From Bradyrhizobium nitroreducens (GTDB lineage: Bacteria; Pseudomonadota; Alphaproteobacteria; Rhizobiales; Xanthobacteraceae): a stretch of DNA of 64,000 bases. Numbering within the stretch: position 1 is the stretch's first letter; each line of letters begins with the position of its first letter. Shown here one piece after another: positions 9,451 to 18,686 of this stretch. A model generated the notes under the pieces. It was not told the DNA's origin. It saw only the letters and a list, made by a program, of their open reading frames with translations, and did not search any database. Both the position numbers and the translations under genes were made by a program. The stretch is from contig NZ_LFJC01000003.1 in NCBI RefSeq assembly GCF_002776695.1, forward strand, positions 3,153,825-3,217,824, given 5' to 3'.

Positions 9451-10203
9451 ATGGACATCAGATTCGACGGAAAGGTCGTCATCGTCACCGGCGGCGCGCA
9501 GGGGATCGGACAGGCGATCGGAGCCGCTTTTCGCGATTCAGGGGCGCGAGTGCATCTGGTCGACCGGGATCCTGGGATCATCGAGGTGGGCCGCGATCTA
9601 AAAATGGCCGCTCACGTGGTGGATCTGTCCAAACGTGAAGCGTCAGCGGAGCTGGTGCGCTCCGTGGTCGCGGAGGAGGGGCGTCTGGACGTCCTGGCTC
9701 TCGCAGCGGGGGGGATTGCCGGTCTTGCCGGTCTGTCCCTGGAAGGGATCACCGATGAGAATTGGGATCGCATCATGGGTGCGAATGTCAAAAGCGCGCT
9801 TTGGCTATCGCAGGCCGCAGCTCCGGTCATGACGAAAGCCAAGTGGGGCCGGATCATCGTTATTTCCTCGGGAGCCGGCCTTCGACCGAGCCTGACCGGT
9901 CTTCACGGGTACACATCGTCCAAGCATGCCGTCATCGGACTGATGAAGCAGCTGTCGGTCGGATTGGCCGGTGGCGGCGTAACCGTCAATTCGGTTGCCC
10001 CTGGCTTTATCCTTTCCAGTCCGGATGCTCGAAACCAATGGGAAGGATGGACACCAGAGCGCCGATCTCAGGTCCTGGCGCAAATCAATACCGGACGTTT
10101 GGGCACACCCGAGGATATTGCCAGCGCGACTCTATTTCTCGCTAGTGCTCAGGCGAGCTGGATTACCGGGCAAGTCATTTCGGTGGATGGTGGGCGGGCG
10201 TAA
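9451..10203 (+). CDS. SDR-family NAD(P)-dependent oxidoreductase
   Basis: A 250-residue classical short-chain dehydrogenase. The coenzyme motif TGGAQGIGQAIG is at residues 11-22, the catalytic Tyr154 and Lys158 lie in YTSSK, and the C-terminal phrase TGQVISVDGGRA is typical of the FabG-like group. It follows the M28 gene by 12 bp and probably shares its transcript. The substrate is not deducible. Confidence 0.88.
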   Translation: MDIRFDGKVVIVTGGAQGIGQAIGAAFRDSGARVHLVDRDPGIIEVGRDLKMAAHVVDLSKREASAELVRSVVAEEGRLDVLALAAGGIAGLAGLSLEGITDENWDRIMGANVKSALWLSQAAAPVMTKAKWGRIIVISSGAGLRPSLTGLHGYTSSKHAVIGLMKQLSVGLAGGGVTVNSVAPGFILSSPDARNQWEGWTPERRSQVLAQINTGRLGTPEDIASATLFLASAQASWITGQVISVDGGRA

Positions 10204-10641
10204 GTGCCCGACACTTGACCGGGCATTCGCGATCCGCAGGCGCGAGATGGCGTGTACTAGCCGCCGCGGTCGTGATGCGCCTGGTGGCTGTCTCTTAGGA
10301 TGGCAGATCGACACGCGCACCAGCTGAAATCGGATTGCGCGACATGTGGCTGTCGATGAAGGCGCGCGACGTCTGATCTGCTTTTTCGGAAAGACATTGG
10401 ACACCGTCAGTCCGGCTCGAAGTCGCGGCGTACCGCGACCGAGATCGAATAGCGGCAGCGCTCGATTAACTGCCGTCTGATGCGGCCGCTCCTAGCGTTT
10501 GCGCTGCGCCCGGCAAGGCATTGTTTGTGGTGAACCCGGTGCGCCAAAAGTTTCGCTTACCGCTGACAAAAGGATTTCGGATTGGATTCGCTTCTCGGTA
10601 AACCCTAGCGTCGGGCATCCTCAAAGAACGGGAATGCCAAT
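10204..10641. other. Intergenic stretch without a supported gene
   Basis: About 440 bp between the SDR gene and the deacetylase gene. Short open frames exist on both strands but none resembles a known family or has a ribosome binding site. It presumably holds the end of the 6491-10203 transcript and the promoter of the 10642-19853 gene block. No strong terminator hairpin with a T-tract is apparent. Confidence 0.4.
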
Positions 10642-11541
10642 ATGAGCGAGACCGCCGGCGGATTGGAACCGTGGCAATGGCCTGAGAAGCATTGGCGCGG
10701 ACTCGTTTCCAGGGTTCGAGCAGGGCGGTCTCTCAAGCCGAAGCACTGGAAGGGCGGCGCGAAGTGCGCCATCGCTCTTTCGTTCGATTCCGATCATGAC
10801 ACGAGCGAACTACGCGAAGGCGGCAAATCGATCGGTAGGCTGGCTTGGGGGCAGTACGGCAACCGCGTGGGAGTGCCTAGAATATTGTCGCTCCTGGAAA
10901 AATACGAGACGCCTGCAAGCTTTTACGTGCCTGCCGTCACGGCCATGCTGTACCCGGACGAGCAGAAGCGGATCGTGGATGGTGGTCACGAGATCGGAAT
11001 TCACGGCTGGATTCACGAGCTCAACTCTGTCCTCGCCATCAACGATGAGCGAGATCTGATGCTGCGTTCCATCGACACCATCGAATCCATCACGGGACAG
11101 CGTCCCTACGGCCTACGCAGCCCGTCCGCCGATTTTAGCGAGAACACTCTGCGCCTGCTGCAGGAGACCGGTCTCGAATACGACTCCTCGCTCGGCGCCG
11201 ACGACGATTGCTACGAGCTGCTGATCAACGGCGAGCCGTCGGGTATCGTAGAGGTGCCCTTCGAGTGGGTGCGGGATGACGCAGTCTATTTCATGATGAA
11301 CCGCTTTCAAGGCTTGCGCCCATACACTCCGCCGGCCGGTGTCTTCGACATCTTCAAGCGTGAGCTAGATGCGGCCTACAACGAAGGCGGCATCTTCAAT
11401 CTGACTATGCATCCTCACATTATCACGTATCGATCGCGCATCTGGATACTCGAGGAGATCGTTCGGTATGCCAGATCGCTTGGTGACGTTTGGTTCGCAT
11501 CGCACGGCGAAGTGGCCCGATGGGTTCGCGATAACTCATGA
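10642..11541 (+). CDS. Polysaccharide deacetylase-family (NodB fold) hydrolase
   Basis: A 299-residue carbohydrate-esterase-4 fold protein. The metal-site Asp region is ALSFDSDHD (residues 45-53) and the HxxxH motif is HGWIH (121-125). There is no signal peptide, and it is closer in layout to the cytoplasmic PuuE allantoinase / HpPgdA branch than to secreted chitin deacetylases. This branch includes enzymes acting on cyclic or linear amides. Its stop overlaps the start of the M20 gene (ATGA at 11538), so translation is coupled and the two probably act on the same compound. Confidence 0.85.
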   Translation: MSETAGGLEPWQWPEKHWRGLVSRVRAGRSLKPKHWKGGAKCAIALSFDSDHDTSELREGGKSIGRLAWGQYGNRVGVPRILSLLEKYETPASFYVPAVTAMLYPDEQKRIVDGGHEIGIHGWIHELNSVLAINDERDLMLRSIDTIESITGQRPYGLRSPSADFSENTLRLLQETGLEYDSSLGADDDCYELLINGEPSGIVEVPFEWVRDDAVYFMMNRFQGLRPYTPPAGVFDIFKRELDAAYNEGGIFNLTMHPHIITYRSRIWILEEIVRYARSLGDVWFASHGEVARWVRDNS

Positions 11542-12995
11542 GGATGACCCTAACAAACCGCACGATCGGCGGAGCGGAGCGAGAGCAGCCGAGCAGGGAA
11601 GCTGCCATCGCCGCCGCCGAGGCGGCGTTGGAGGACGGGACGCTATTCGAGGAGTTGTCGCGCGCGATAGCTTGCCGGACGGAGAGTCAGCGGGCGGATT
11701 CGCGGAGCGGGCTTGTCTCGTATCTGGCCGAACTCGTCGTCCCGTACCTGGAGGCCTTGGGATTCGCCTGCCATATCATCGAGCATCGGGAAGCAAAGGG
11801 CCCTTTCCTGGTCGCGCGGAGGCAGGAGCACGAGTCGCTGCCCACCATCATGTGTTATGGACATGGCGATGTAGTGGAAGGGCTGGGCGGTTGGCGTCAG
11901 GATCTGATGCCTTGGAAGCTTACTGCTGCGGAGGGGCGCTGGTACGGCCGAGGTGTCGCTGACAACAAGGGCCAGCATTACCTGAACATGGCCGCGATGC
12001 GGGCGGTGCTTGAGACCCGCGGGTATCTTGGCTTCAATTCGGTGTTTCTGATCGAGACCGGCGAAGAGGTCGGGTCGCCCGGCTTGCGCCAGATGTGCGC
12101 CGAAAACAGAGACCTTCTACGCTCCGATATCCTCATTGCCGCCGACGGCCCGCGCATCTCGGCCGATCGGCCGACCATATATCTCGGCGCGAGAGGCGCC
12201 ATCAGTTTCAAGCTTTCGATCGACGCGAGAAGCGGCACCTACCACTCCGGCAATTGGGGTGGACTGCTCAGCAATCCGGCACTTCAGCTTGCCCACGGTC
12301 TCGGCTCCATCGCCTCCGCGACCGGTCAGATCCGAATCGATGAATGGCTTCCTCCGGAAATTCCGGATGCTGTGCGTGCGGCGCTCCGCGACTGCGTCGT
12401 TTCAGACGATGAGCTGGGCCCGAAGATCGACCATGGTTGGGGCGAGCCTGGTTTAAGCGCCGCCGAGAAAGTCTACGGTTGGACCTCGTTCGAAGTGTTG
12501 GCGTTCGATGCCGGACGTCCCGGGGCGCCGATGAACGCGGTTCCGGCCTACGCTTTCGCCGTGTGCCAGCTCAGGTTCGTTGTCGGCGTCGATGAAACTA
12601 GGATACTCCCCGCGCTCCGCGAGCATCTCGACCGATCCGGTTTGGGAATGATCGATGTCTCGCAAACGGATGACGAGGTATTCCACGCAACCCGTCTCGA
12701 TCCCGACGACCCCTGGGTGGGCTGGGTTCGTGGATCGCTCGAGCGGTCGATCGGGAAATCGGTCGTGGTCCTTCCGAACGTCGGCGCATCGCTTCCCAAC
12801 GACATTTTCAGCGACTTGCTGAACATGCGCACAATCTGGATACCGCACTCCTACCCGGCTGCGGCAAATCATGGCGTCAACGAGCATGTGCCCATCTCGG
12901 TGGTCCGGGAAGGGTTACGAGGAATGGCGGGACTGTACTGGGATCTCGGAGAAGGAACAGGCCTTCCTCCGACGCGCAACAATGGGAGGATCTGA
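11538..12995 (+). CDS. M20-family metallohydrolase, second paralogue
   Basis: A 485-residue zinc hydrolase paralogous to the gene at 2751-4157. The same motifs appear in order: YGHGDVV (His109, Asp111), GVADNKGQH, TGEEVGSPGL, and the C-terminal stretch LPNVGASLPNDIF matching VPNIGASGPSELF of its paralogue. The start overlaps the deacetylase stop by four bases and the stop overlaps the next start by one base (TGATGA), making a tightly coupled operon with a polyamine-type ABC transporter. It probably hydrolyses an amide or peptide bond of the imported substrate; the identity is unknown. Confidence 0.88.
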   Translation: MRMTLTNRTIGGAEREQPSREAAIAAAEAALEDGTLFEELSRAIACRTESQRADSRSGLVSYLAELVVPYLEALGFACHIIEHREAKGPFLVARRQEHESLPTIMCYGHGDVVEGLGGWRQDLMPWKLTAAEGRWYGRGVADNKGQHYLNMAAMRAVLETRGYLGFNSVFLIETGEEVGSPGLRQMCAENRDLLRSDILIAADGPRISADRPTIYLGARGAISFKLSIDARSGTYHSGNWGGLLSNPALQLAHGLGSIASATGQIRIDEWLPPEIPDAVRAALRDCVVSDDELGPKIDHGWGEPGLSAAEKVYGWTSFEVLAFDAGRPGAPMNAVPAYAFAVCQLRFVVGVDETRILPALREHLDRSGLGMIDVSQTDDEVFHATRLDPDDPWVGWVRGSLERSIGKSVVVLPNVGASLPNDIFSDLLNMRTIWIPHSYPAAANHGVNEHVPISVVREGLRGMAGLYWDLGEGTGLPPTRNNGRI

Positions 12996-14089
12996 TGAAG
13001 GTCTCGGGGCTGAATACCAAGTCTGAGTCGATCAACAGGCGCACAATCCTTAAGGGACTTGTTGCCCTGGGGGCAGCGGGAGGCGATCTCGCGACCTTCG
13101 CACAGGCACTGGCGCAATCTTCTTCCGAAGATGTGAGCCAGCTGACGATCCTCATTCAGGGCGGACCGGTGGCGGACACGATCAACAACGTTGCTCTTCC
13201 GATTTTCAAGAGCCAGTACCCCGGCGTCGCCATTCAGTTGGAAGTATCCGCCAACGCCGCCGCCTATCCGAAGATGCTCGCGCAACGGAACAATCCAGTG
13301 ATCAGCGGCGGAATGTTCAATGATCTATTCTCGGCGCGAGGGTCGATCGACAAGATGTGGGCAGCCATCAACCCGGAATACATGCCAAACGCGAAGCGTG
13401 TTCCCAAGGATCTGCTGCTGCCCGGAGGTGACGGCGTCACGTTCCAGCAGACGCCGTTCGGGATCATGTACAACCCGGATCGGGTCGAACCGCCGACGTC
13501 TTGGACGGATCTCTGGAATCCCAAGTACGAGGGGCGGGTAGCGATGTGGGAAACGTACTTCGATGCTTACGCCATGGCGGCCGTCGCGACGGGCAAGTCG
13601 CCATCGGTGGAGGATGGCGTCAAGGCGTGGGAGCCCCATCGCAAGAATATCGGAGTGTGGTCGACGTCGCCCATTGCCGAAGAAGATATGGTCCATCGCG
13701 GAGAAGTGTGGCTCGCGCCACATTGGGGTGCCTGGTGCGAGCAGGCGCGTCTTCAAGGAAAACGTGTCGCGTTCGCCTTTCCAAAGGAGGGAGCGACCCT
13801 CTGGTCCAATCAGCTGCAATCCTGCGTGGGGTTTTCGCCGAAGGTTACAGAGCTTGTCCAAAGGTATCTCAATGTCTGGTTGTCGGACGAGTGCCAGACG
13901 GCTTGGCTGAAGAACGCGCTCATTTCACCTGCGGTCGGATCCTTGGCAATTCCATCCGAACTTCAGACCAATCCCGCGGTGATCTCGGCTGGGGACGCCG
14001 GCAAGAGGCTCATCAGGTTGGACGCACGGCAGGTCGCCACAAAATTTGCGGCGACGAAGGCACTCATCGAACGAACCTTAAAGTCGTAA
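12995..14089 (+). CDS. ABC transporter substrate-binding protein, spermidine/putrescine (PotD)-like
   Basis: A 364-residue periplasmic solute-binding protein. The N-terminus carries a probable Tat signal (NRRTILKGLVALGAAGG, twin Arg at 15-16) with cleavage expected near residue 41 after ALA. The mature part has the type 2 periplasmic-binding fold of the PotD/FbpA group (phrases such as FGIMYNPDRVEPPTSW and LWNPKYEGRVAMW). It starts on the stop codon of the M20 gene. With the ATPase at 14094 and permeases at 16005 and 16856 it makes one importer. Polyamine-type systems also import opines, amides and thiamine-like compounds, so the ligand is open. Confidence 0.87.
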   Translation: MKVSGLNTKSESINRRTILKGLVALGAAGGDLATFAQALAQSSSEDVSQLTILIQGGPVADTINNVALPIFKSQYPGVAIQLEVSANAAAYPKMLAQRNNPVISGGMFNDLFSARGSIDKMWAAINPEYMPNAKRVPKDLLLPGGDGVTFQQTPFGIMYNPDRVEPPTSWTDLWNPKYEGRVAMWETYFDAYAMAAVATGKSPSVEDGVKAWEPHRKNIGVWSTSPIAEEDMVHRGEVWLAPHWGAWCEQARLQGKRVAFAFPKEGATLWSNQLQSCVGFSPKVTELVQRYLNVWLSDECQTAWLKNALISPAVGSLAIPSELQTNPAVISAGDAGKRLIRLDARQVATKFAATKALIERTLKS

Positions 14090-14093
14090 GACG

Positions 14094-15179
14094 ATGATGC
14101 TCGGACAAATCGCGATTGCGGCGCTCAGCGTCCACTCGGTTGCCAAGAGTTTCGGTGGCGCGAGGGTCGTCAAGGACGTCTCTCTTGCGATCAGGCCCGG
14201 GGAGTTCATCAGCTTGCTCGGTCCCAGCGGTTGCGGGAAGACGACATTGCTCCGCATGATCGCCGGTCTAGAAATGCCTGACTCCGGTACGATCGCGCTG
14301 GGAGACAAGGACATCACCGGCGTTCCCGTCTGGCAACGCAATATTGGCGTCGTCTTCCAAAATTACGCGTTGTTCCCGCACATGACGGTCGCCGAGAACA
14401 TCGCCTTTGGCTTGCGGACGCGAAAGGTCTCCAGAACCACGATCGAGGCGAAGGTCCGAGATGCGCTTAAGCTCGTCCGGCTCGACGATTTCGGTCCGAG
14501 ATCTACCGAAAAGTTGTCGGGAGGCCAAAAGCAGCGTGTGGCGTTGGCCCGGGCGCTGGTAACCGATCCCAAACTACTTCTGCTGGACGAGCCTCTGGGT
14601 GCACTTGACCGTAAGCTACGCGAGCAGATGCAAGTCGAGCTGAAGATGCTTCAGCGGGAAATCGGTATCACTACGCTGATGGTGACGCACGACCAAGAAG
14701 AAGCGCTCACGCTTTCCGACAGAATCGCCGTCATGAGCGATGGGCGAATCCTGCAAGACGACAGTCCGAAGGAGATCTACGAGCGCCCCCGCGACGCTTT
14801 CGTGGCTGACTTCATAGGAATGTCGAACCTTATGCAAGGTAAGGTCGTCGAATTTGATGGGAAGAAGCGGATTGCGATTTCAGAGAAGGCGGTCTTGGAG
14901 CTACCTCCCGACGCGATATCTGCGGCGCACGTCTCGATATTCGTCAGGCCTGAAAAATTGTCGCTCGATGAAGTGCCCGGTGCTGCAGGAAGCTCGCTTC
15001 CCGGAAAGATCGTGCACGTGTCCTATTCTGGTTCCGTGACCCATTGTTTCGTCGACGTCGGTTTGCAAAAGCCCCTCACGGTTCTGATCACGAACAGGTC
15101 GAGCCGCGATGATGAAGGCCCTCGGGTCGGCCAGCCCATCTGGGTGAACTGGGACGCTCGCAACATTGTTGTCCTTTGA
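14094..15179 (+). CDS. ABC transporter ATP-binding protein, PotA-like
   Basis: A 361-residue importer ATPase with Walker A GPSGCGKT (43-50), a Q-loop in VVFQNYALFPHMTV, signature LSGGQKQRVALARAL, Walker B LLLLDEPLGALD, and an H-loop in MVTHDQEEAL. After about residue 240 it has the regulatory TOBE domain typical of PotA/MalK-type subunits. It starts four bases after the binding-protein gene. An SDR gene separates it from the two permease genes of the same transporter, an unusual gene order. Confidence 0.93.
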   Translation: MMLGQIAIAALSVHSVAKSFGGARVVKDVSLAIRPGEFISLLGPSGCGKTTLLRMIAGLEMPDSGTIALGDKDITGVPVWQRNIGVVFQNYALFPHMTVAENIAFGLRTRKVSRTTIEAKVRDALKLVRLDDFGPRSTEKLSGGQKQRVALARALVTDPKLLLLDEPLGALDRKLREQMQVELKMLQREIGITTLMVTHDQEEALTLSDRIAVMSDGRILQDDSPKEIYERPRDAFVADFIGMSNLMQGKVVEFDGKKRIAISEKAVLELPPDAISAAHVSIFVRPEKLSLDEVPGAAGSSLPGKIVHVSYSGSVTHCFVDVGLQKPLTVLITNRSSRDDEGPRVGQPIWVNWDARNIVVL

Positions 15180-15237
15180 ATATCACTGCTGCCTTTTCAT
15201 TCCAACCGCGTGCGGCCAGGCCGTAAGAGAGCAATAG

Positions 15238-16002
15238 ATGGTCAAGCCCGAGTCCGAAAAGCCCGTTGCCGTAGTGACCGGAGGCGCAAAAGGAATAGGC
15301 TTCGCGTGCGCCGCGCGGCTGATCGCCAGCGGATTTCGTGTCGCTATTACCGATATCTCTGAACCCGACCTGAAGACTGCGACGGCTTCATTAGGAGTCG
15401 AACGGAGCGAACTGATGCCCCTGACGGACGACGTTCGATCCTTCGATGGCGTACATTCGAACGCAAAGCGGATCATGGATGCCTGGAGCCGAGTCGATGT
15501 CCTGGTCAATAGCGCCGGCGTGTCTCAGCCAAAGGGGCTGCTCAACATTACCGAACAGGAATGGGACCTTGTAATAGCGGTAAATCTCAAAGGGACATTC
15601 AATTGGTGCAAGGCCATAGCCTCCCACATGGTCGGAGCCGCCGCTGGACGTATAATCAATATTTCTTCGGTTAACGCTCACACGGGTGGTACGCCGTCCG
15701 CTGTGAGTAAATTCGCGTACGCTGCCTCCAAGGCCGGGATTTTGGGCCTGACGCGTGGATTGGCTAAGGAGCTGGCGCCCGACATCTCCGTAAACGCCGT
15801 ATGTCCTGGTCTCATCGAAACCGCGCTGACCCTCAAGATGATCGGTGAGCAGGGGAAAGAGATGATCGCCCGCGGGATCCCGTTGGGACGCATCGGAACT
15901 CCTGACGACATCGCGGTGATCGTGCAATTTCTCGCGACGGTACAACCCAACTATCTGACCGGTGAGATCATCGACGTCGACGGCGGCGCCTTCATTAACT
16001 GA
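15238..16002 (+). CDS. SDR-family NAD(P)-dependent oxidoreductase
   Basis: A 254-residue classical SDR. It shows TGGAKGIGFACA (coenzyme motif, about 15-26), NSAGVSQ, the catalytic YAASK (Tyr161, Lys165) and the C-terminal TGEIIDVDGGAF. It lies between the ATPase and permease genes of the polyamine-type transporter, two bases before the first permease, which implies co-transcription and a role in metabolising the imported compound. The substrate is unknown. Confidence 0.88.
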   Translation: MVKPESEKPVAVVTGGAKGIGFACAARLIASGFRVAITDISEPDLKTATASLGVERSELMPLTDDVRSFDGVHSNAKRIMDAWSRVDVLVNSAGVSQPKGLLNITEQEWDLVIAVNLKGTFNWCKAIASHMVGAAAGRIINISSVNAHTGGTPSAVSKFAYAASKAGILGLTRGLAKELAPDISVNAVCPGLIETALTLKMIGEQGKEMIARGIPLGRIGTPDDIAVIVQFLATVQPNYLTGEIIDVDGGAFIN

Positions 16003-16004
16003 GC

Positions 16005-16856
16005 ATGCGGCGGATGACCACAGCGACCAGGGACACCCCTCTTTCGATCTTGCTGACCCCGGCATCGGTGATTGGCTGCCTCATGGTGCTCTCTGCCGTG
16101 TTGATGTTTGGCATCTCCGTGCTCGATAATTTTCCCGGCTGGACTGCCATCACGTTTGAGCACTATCGCGAGTTTTTCCAGAACAGATTTCTTTTGCAGG
16201 CCGGGTTAAGGACAATCTCGCTTGCGACAGTGGTGACTTTGATTTGCCTGCTGTTCGGCTATCCGGTGGCATGGTTCCTTGTGCTCGGCCGTTCGAGGAT
16301 AGCGCATCTCGTATTTCTGGCCGTGCTGACGCCGCTGATCGTCAGCATTGTGGTCCGGATGTTCGGTTGGACCATACTGCTTGGGAACGAAGGATTGCTC
16401 AACAAAGTGATGGTCGGGCTTGGACTGGTTGCCGCGCCCGTGCAGATGATGCGCAGCTTTTGGACGGTCGCGATCGGCCTGGTCCATGTTTTTCTTCCGT
16501 TCATGATCTTGTCGCTCACGTCCACGCTCGGCCGGATAGACCCGTCGCTAAGCGAAGCAGCGGCGACACTGGGTTCACGTCCCGTCCGATCCTTTCTGCA
16601 GATCGTTCTTCCGCTTTCCGCACAGGGAATGGCCACAGGCAGCATCATCGTGTTTTGCCTGACGACGGGCGTGTATCTCACACCGCTCTGGTTGGGCAGA
16701 GGCAACGTGACTGTTCTGGCCACGGCGATCCAGCAACAGATCCTCGAAACCGGCGATTGGCCGGCGGGTGCGGCTTCGGCGATGCTTCTCACATTCTTCA
16801 CGCTGCTTCTTGTGGCGGGGTACAGCGTCCTAATTCGTCGATTGGGGAGGCGTTGA
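16005..16856 (+). CDS. ABC transporter permease, PotB-like
   Basis: A 283-residue inner-membrane protein with six predicted membrane helices. The cytoplasmic EAA loop is visible as SLSEAAATLGSRPVRSFLQI. It belongs to the binding-protein-dependent permease family (PotB/CysT type). The start ATG lies three bases after the SDR stop. The stop codon shares one base with the start of the second permease (TGATG at 16854-16858). Confidence 0.9.
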   Translation: MRRMTTATRDTPLSILLTPASVIGCLMVLSAVLMFGISVLDNFPGWTAITFEHYREFFQNRFLLQAGLRTISLATVVTLICLLFGYPVAWFLVLGRSRIAHLVFLAVLTPLIVSIVVRMFGWTILLGNEGLLNKVMVGLGLVAAPVQMMRSFWTVAIGLVHVFLPFMILSLTSTLGRIDPSLSEAAATLGSRPVRSFLQIVLPLSAQGMATGSIIVFCLTTGVYLTPLWLGRGNVTVLATAIQQQILETGDWPAGAASAMLLTFFTLLLVAGYSVLIRRLGRR

Positions 16857-17665
16857 TGATAGAGTCCGCTCGGTCGCTTCCGTCCGTCTGGAGGATCCTC
16901 AATCTTTGGATCGTAGGGATCGTGGTTGTCTTTCTGTTGCTGCCGATCCTCATCGTCATTCCAAGCGCATTCAACACCGACCCGACCGTCACGTTTCCGA
17001 TCCACGGTTTTACGTTAAAGTGGTTTGCGAATGCGATCTCGCGCGCGGAATTCATCAGGTCGTTTTTTTTGAGTCTCGCAGTTTCCGTAATCGCGACTCT
17101 CATCTCACTCGCAGCTGGGGGACTGGCCGCCTACGCGATCGTGCGACGCGCGTTCCGCGGCAAAGTGCTGTTGGAGTTGGTGTTGCTGTCGCCGCTGATC
17201 TTCCCTTCTATCGTCCTCGCTATCGCGTTGACGATGGTCCTGGGTTCACTTGGCCTTCTTCGTACCGTTCCCGGATTGATCGTTGCGCATACGATCGTGA
17301 CGCTTCCATATGCCGTACGGGCGATGATCGGCACCTTCCACAGCATCGACCCGCACCTCGAGGAAGCGGCGGCCGTGCTGGGAGCTCGCCGAGTATTCGT
17401 TTGGCGTGAGGTGCTCGTCCCGTTGCTGCGGCCGGGGCTTCTCGCGGCCGCGATCTTCAGCCTCATCATGTCCTTTGATGAATTCGCCGTGTCGTTCTTC
17501 GTGGTCGGCCCGGGCATGACCACGCTTCCGATCGAACTCTTCAACTACACGGAGTTCTACGCCGATCCGACGATCTGCGCGGTATCGACCATCCTTATTC
17601 TTCTATCGGCTCTGGCGGTCCTTGCGATTGAGCGATCCGTGGGCCTGGCGAAACTTATGAGCTGA
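16856..17665 (+). CDS. ABC transporter permease, PotC-like
   Basis: A 269-residue inner-membrane permease with about six helices and an EAA loop HLEEAAAVLGARRVFVWREV. The frame is open far upstream to 16244, but the real start is ATG 16856, which overlaps the stop of the preceding permease and gives the family N-terminus (short polar stretch then WIVGIVVVFLLLPILIV). It forms the heterodimeric channel with the PotB-like subunit. Confidence 0.9.
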   Translation: MIESARSLPSVWRILNLWIVGIVVVFLLLPILIVIPSAFNTDPTVTFPIHGFTLKWFANAISRAEFIRSFFLSLAVSVIATLISLAAGGLAAYAIVRRAFRGKVLLELVLLSPLIFPSIVLAIALTMVLGSLGLLRTVPGLIVAHTIVTLPYAVRAMIGTFHSIDPHLEEAAAVLGARRVFVWREVLVPLLRPGLLAAAIFSLIMSFDEFAVSFFVVGPGMTTLPIELFNYTEFYADPTICAVSTILILLSALAVLAIERSVGLAKLMS

Positions 17666-17705
17666 GAGCGAGATCTTGGCTCATCGAAACCTCAAGGAGG
17701 GCGGA

Positions 17706-18683
17706 GTGACAAACTCAAATCGGCCTGGCGCTCTGGAGAGCGGTGCGCCGCAGGGCAACTCGGACGCATTTCGTCGCGCATTAGGCCACTTTTCAACCGG
17801 CGTGACGATCATCACGGCCGAATCCGATGGGGGGCGTGCGGGCATCACGGCCAACTCGTTCAGTTCCGTCTCCCTCGATCCACCCTTGGTGCTCTGGTCC
17901 GTCAAGAAGACGTCGACCAGTTGGCCCATCTTTGCTGCGGCGAAGTCGTTCGCGATCAACGTCCTTGCGTCCGACCAGGCCCAGTTGGCTTCCCAATTCG
18001 CCAAGTCGGGGACGGACAAGTTCAAAGACGTCGACTGGAAGCCGGGAGCGACTGGCGCGCCGTTGTTGGCCGGAGTGACGGCCCAGTTCGAATGCGTCCG
18101 CAGAGTGGAATACGAGGGTGGCGATCACCTCATCGTGGTCGGCGAGGTAAGCTATTTTGCTCGCTACGAGCGCCGGCCGCTTGTGTTCACTCAAGGAAGG
18201 TTCAGCTTGGCGATCGACAATGTGGATGCGTCCCTAACCAATGCCGACCAGCGAGGCGATCCGTATCCGACGTTCCTTACCATGTTTAGGAGAGCGTTTC
18301 TGCAGAGGGCGTCGGAATTTCGCGAAGAGGCCCACTCGGTCGGCTTCACGATGAACGAGAGCCGCTTGATGTACCACCTCGAACTCAGTCCGGGGCTCAG
18401 TCTCGAGGGGCTTGCACGCATCTCCCTCCTGGATCTGGATGCGGCAACGGATGGGATCGCCTCGCTGGAGCGCAAGGAGTGGATCGGTCGTGGCTCCGAT
18501 GGTTCGTTGCAGCTCACCGTGCTCGGTCTGGAGCAAAATGCGAAACTTGGCCGGCTTGCGCACGCGGCCGAGGCCAACAAGCTGATGCGCTTCTCTGCAG
18601 CGCAAATCAGCAAGACGCGGGAGATCATTGAAGCGTTCGGCGGCCGGCTGGACAATGTTCCGGCCTATCGAGAGCCGCAATAA
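17706..18683 (+). CDS. Flavin reductase-family protein with C-terminal winged-helix-like extension
   Basis: A 325-residue two-part protein. Residues about 20-170 match the flavin reductase (FlaRed/DIM6) domain, e.g. HFSTGVTIIT, GITANSFSSVSLDPPLV and FAINVLASDQ. The remaining ~130 residues look like a MarR-type winged helix (AREFREEAHSVGFT-like helix, LSLEGLARISLLDLDAATDGIASLERKEWI, then a beta-wing). I start it at GTG 17706 because an ideal AAGGAGG site lies five bases upstream; the frame also allows TTG 17676. The LLM monooxygenase starts three bases downstream, so the pair is a two-component FMN monooxygenase. The extension resembles other C1/HpaC-like reductases that carry effector-sensing domains. 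Confidence 0.87.
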   Translation: MTNSNRPGALESGAPQGNSDAFRRALGHFSTGVTIITAESDGGRAGITANSFSSVSLDPPLVLWSVKKTSTSWPIFAAAKSFAINVLASDQAQLASQFAKSGTDKFKDVDWKPGATGAPLLAGVTAQFECVRRVEYEGGDHLIVVGEVSYFARYERRPLVFTQGRFSLAIDNVDASLTNADQRGDPYPTFLTMFRRAFLQRASEFREEAHSVGFTMNESRLMYHLELSPGLSLEGLARISLLDLDAATDGIASLERKEWIGRGSDGSLQLTVLGLEQNAKLGRLAHAAEANKLMRFSAAQISKTREIIEAFGGRLDNVPAYREPQ

Positions 18684-18686
18684 GAA

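Noticed and set aside
13501..14097. Alternative frames of 100-200 codons overlapping the binding-protein gene and many similar frames elsewhere
   Set aside because: They lie inside well-supported genes in other frames, are rich in Arg, Ser and Pro as expected for out-of-frame high-GC DNA, and have no family features.
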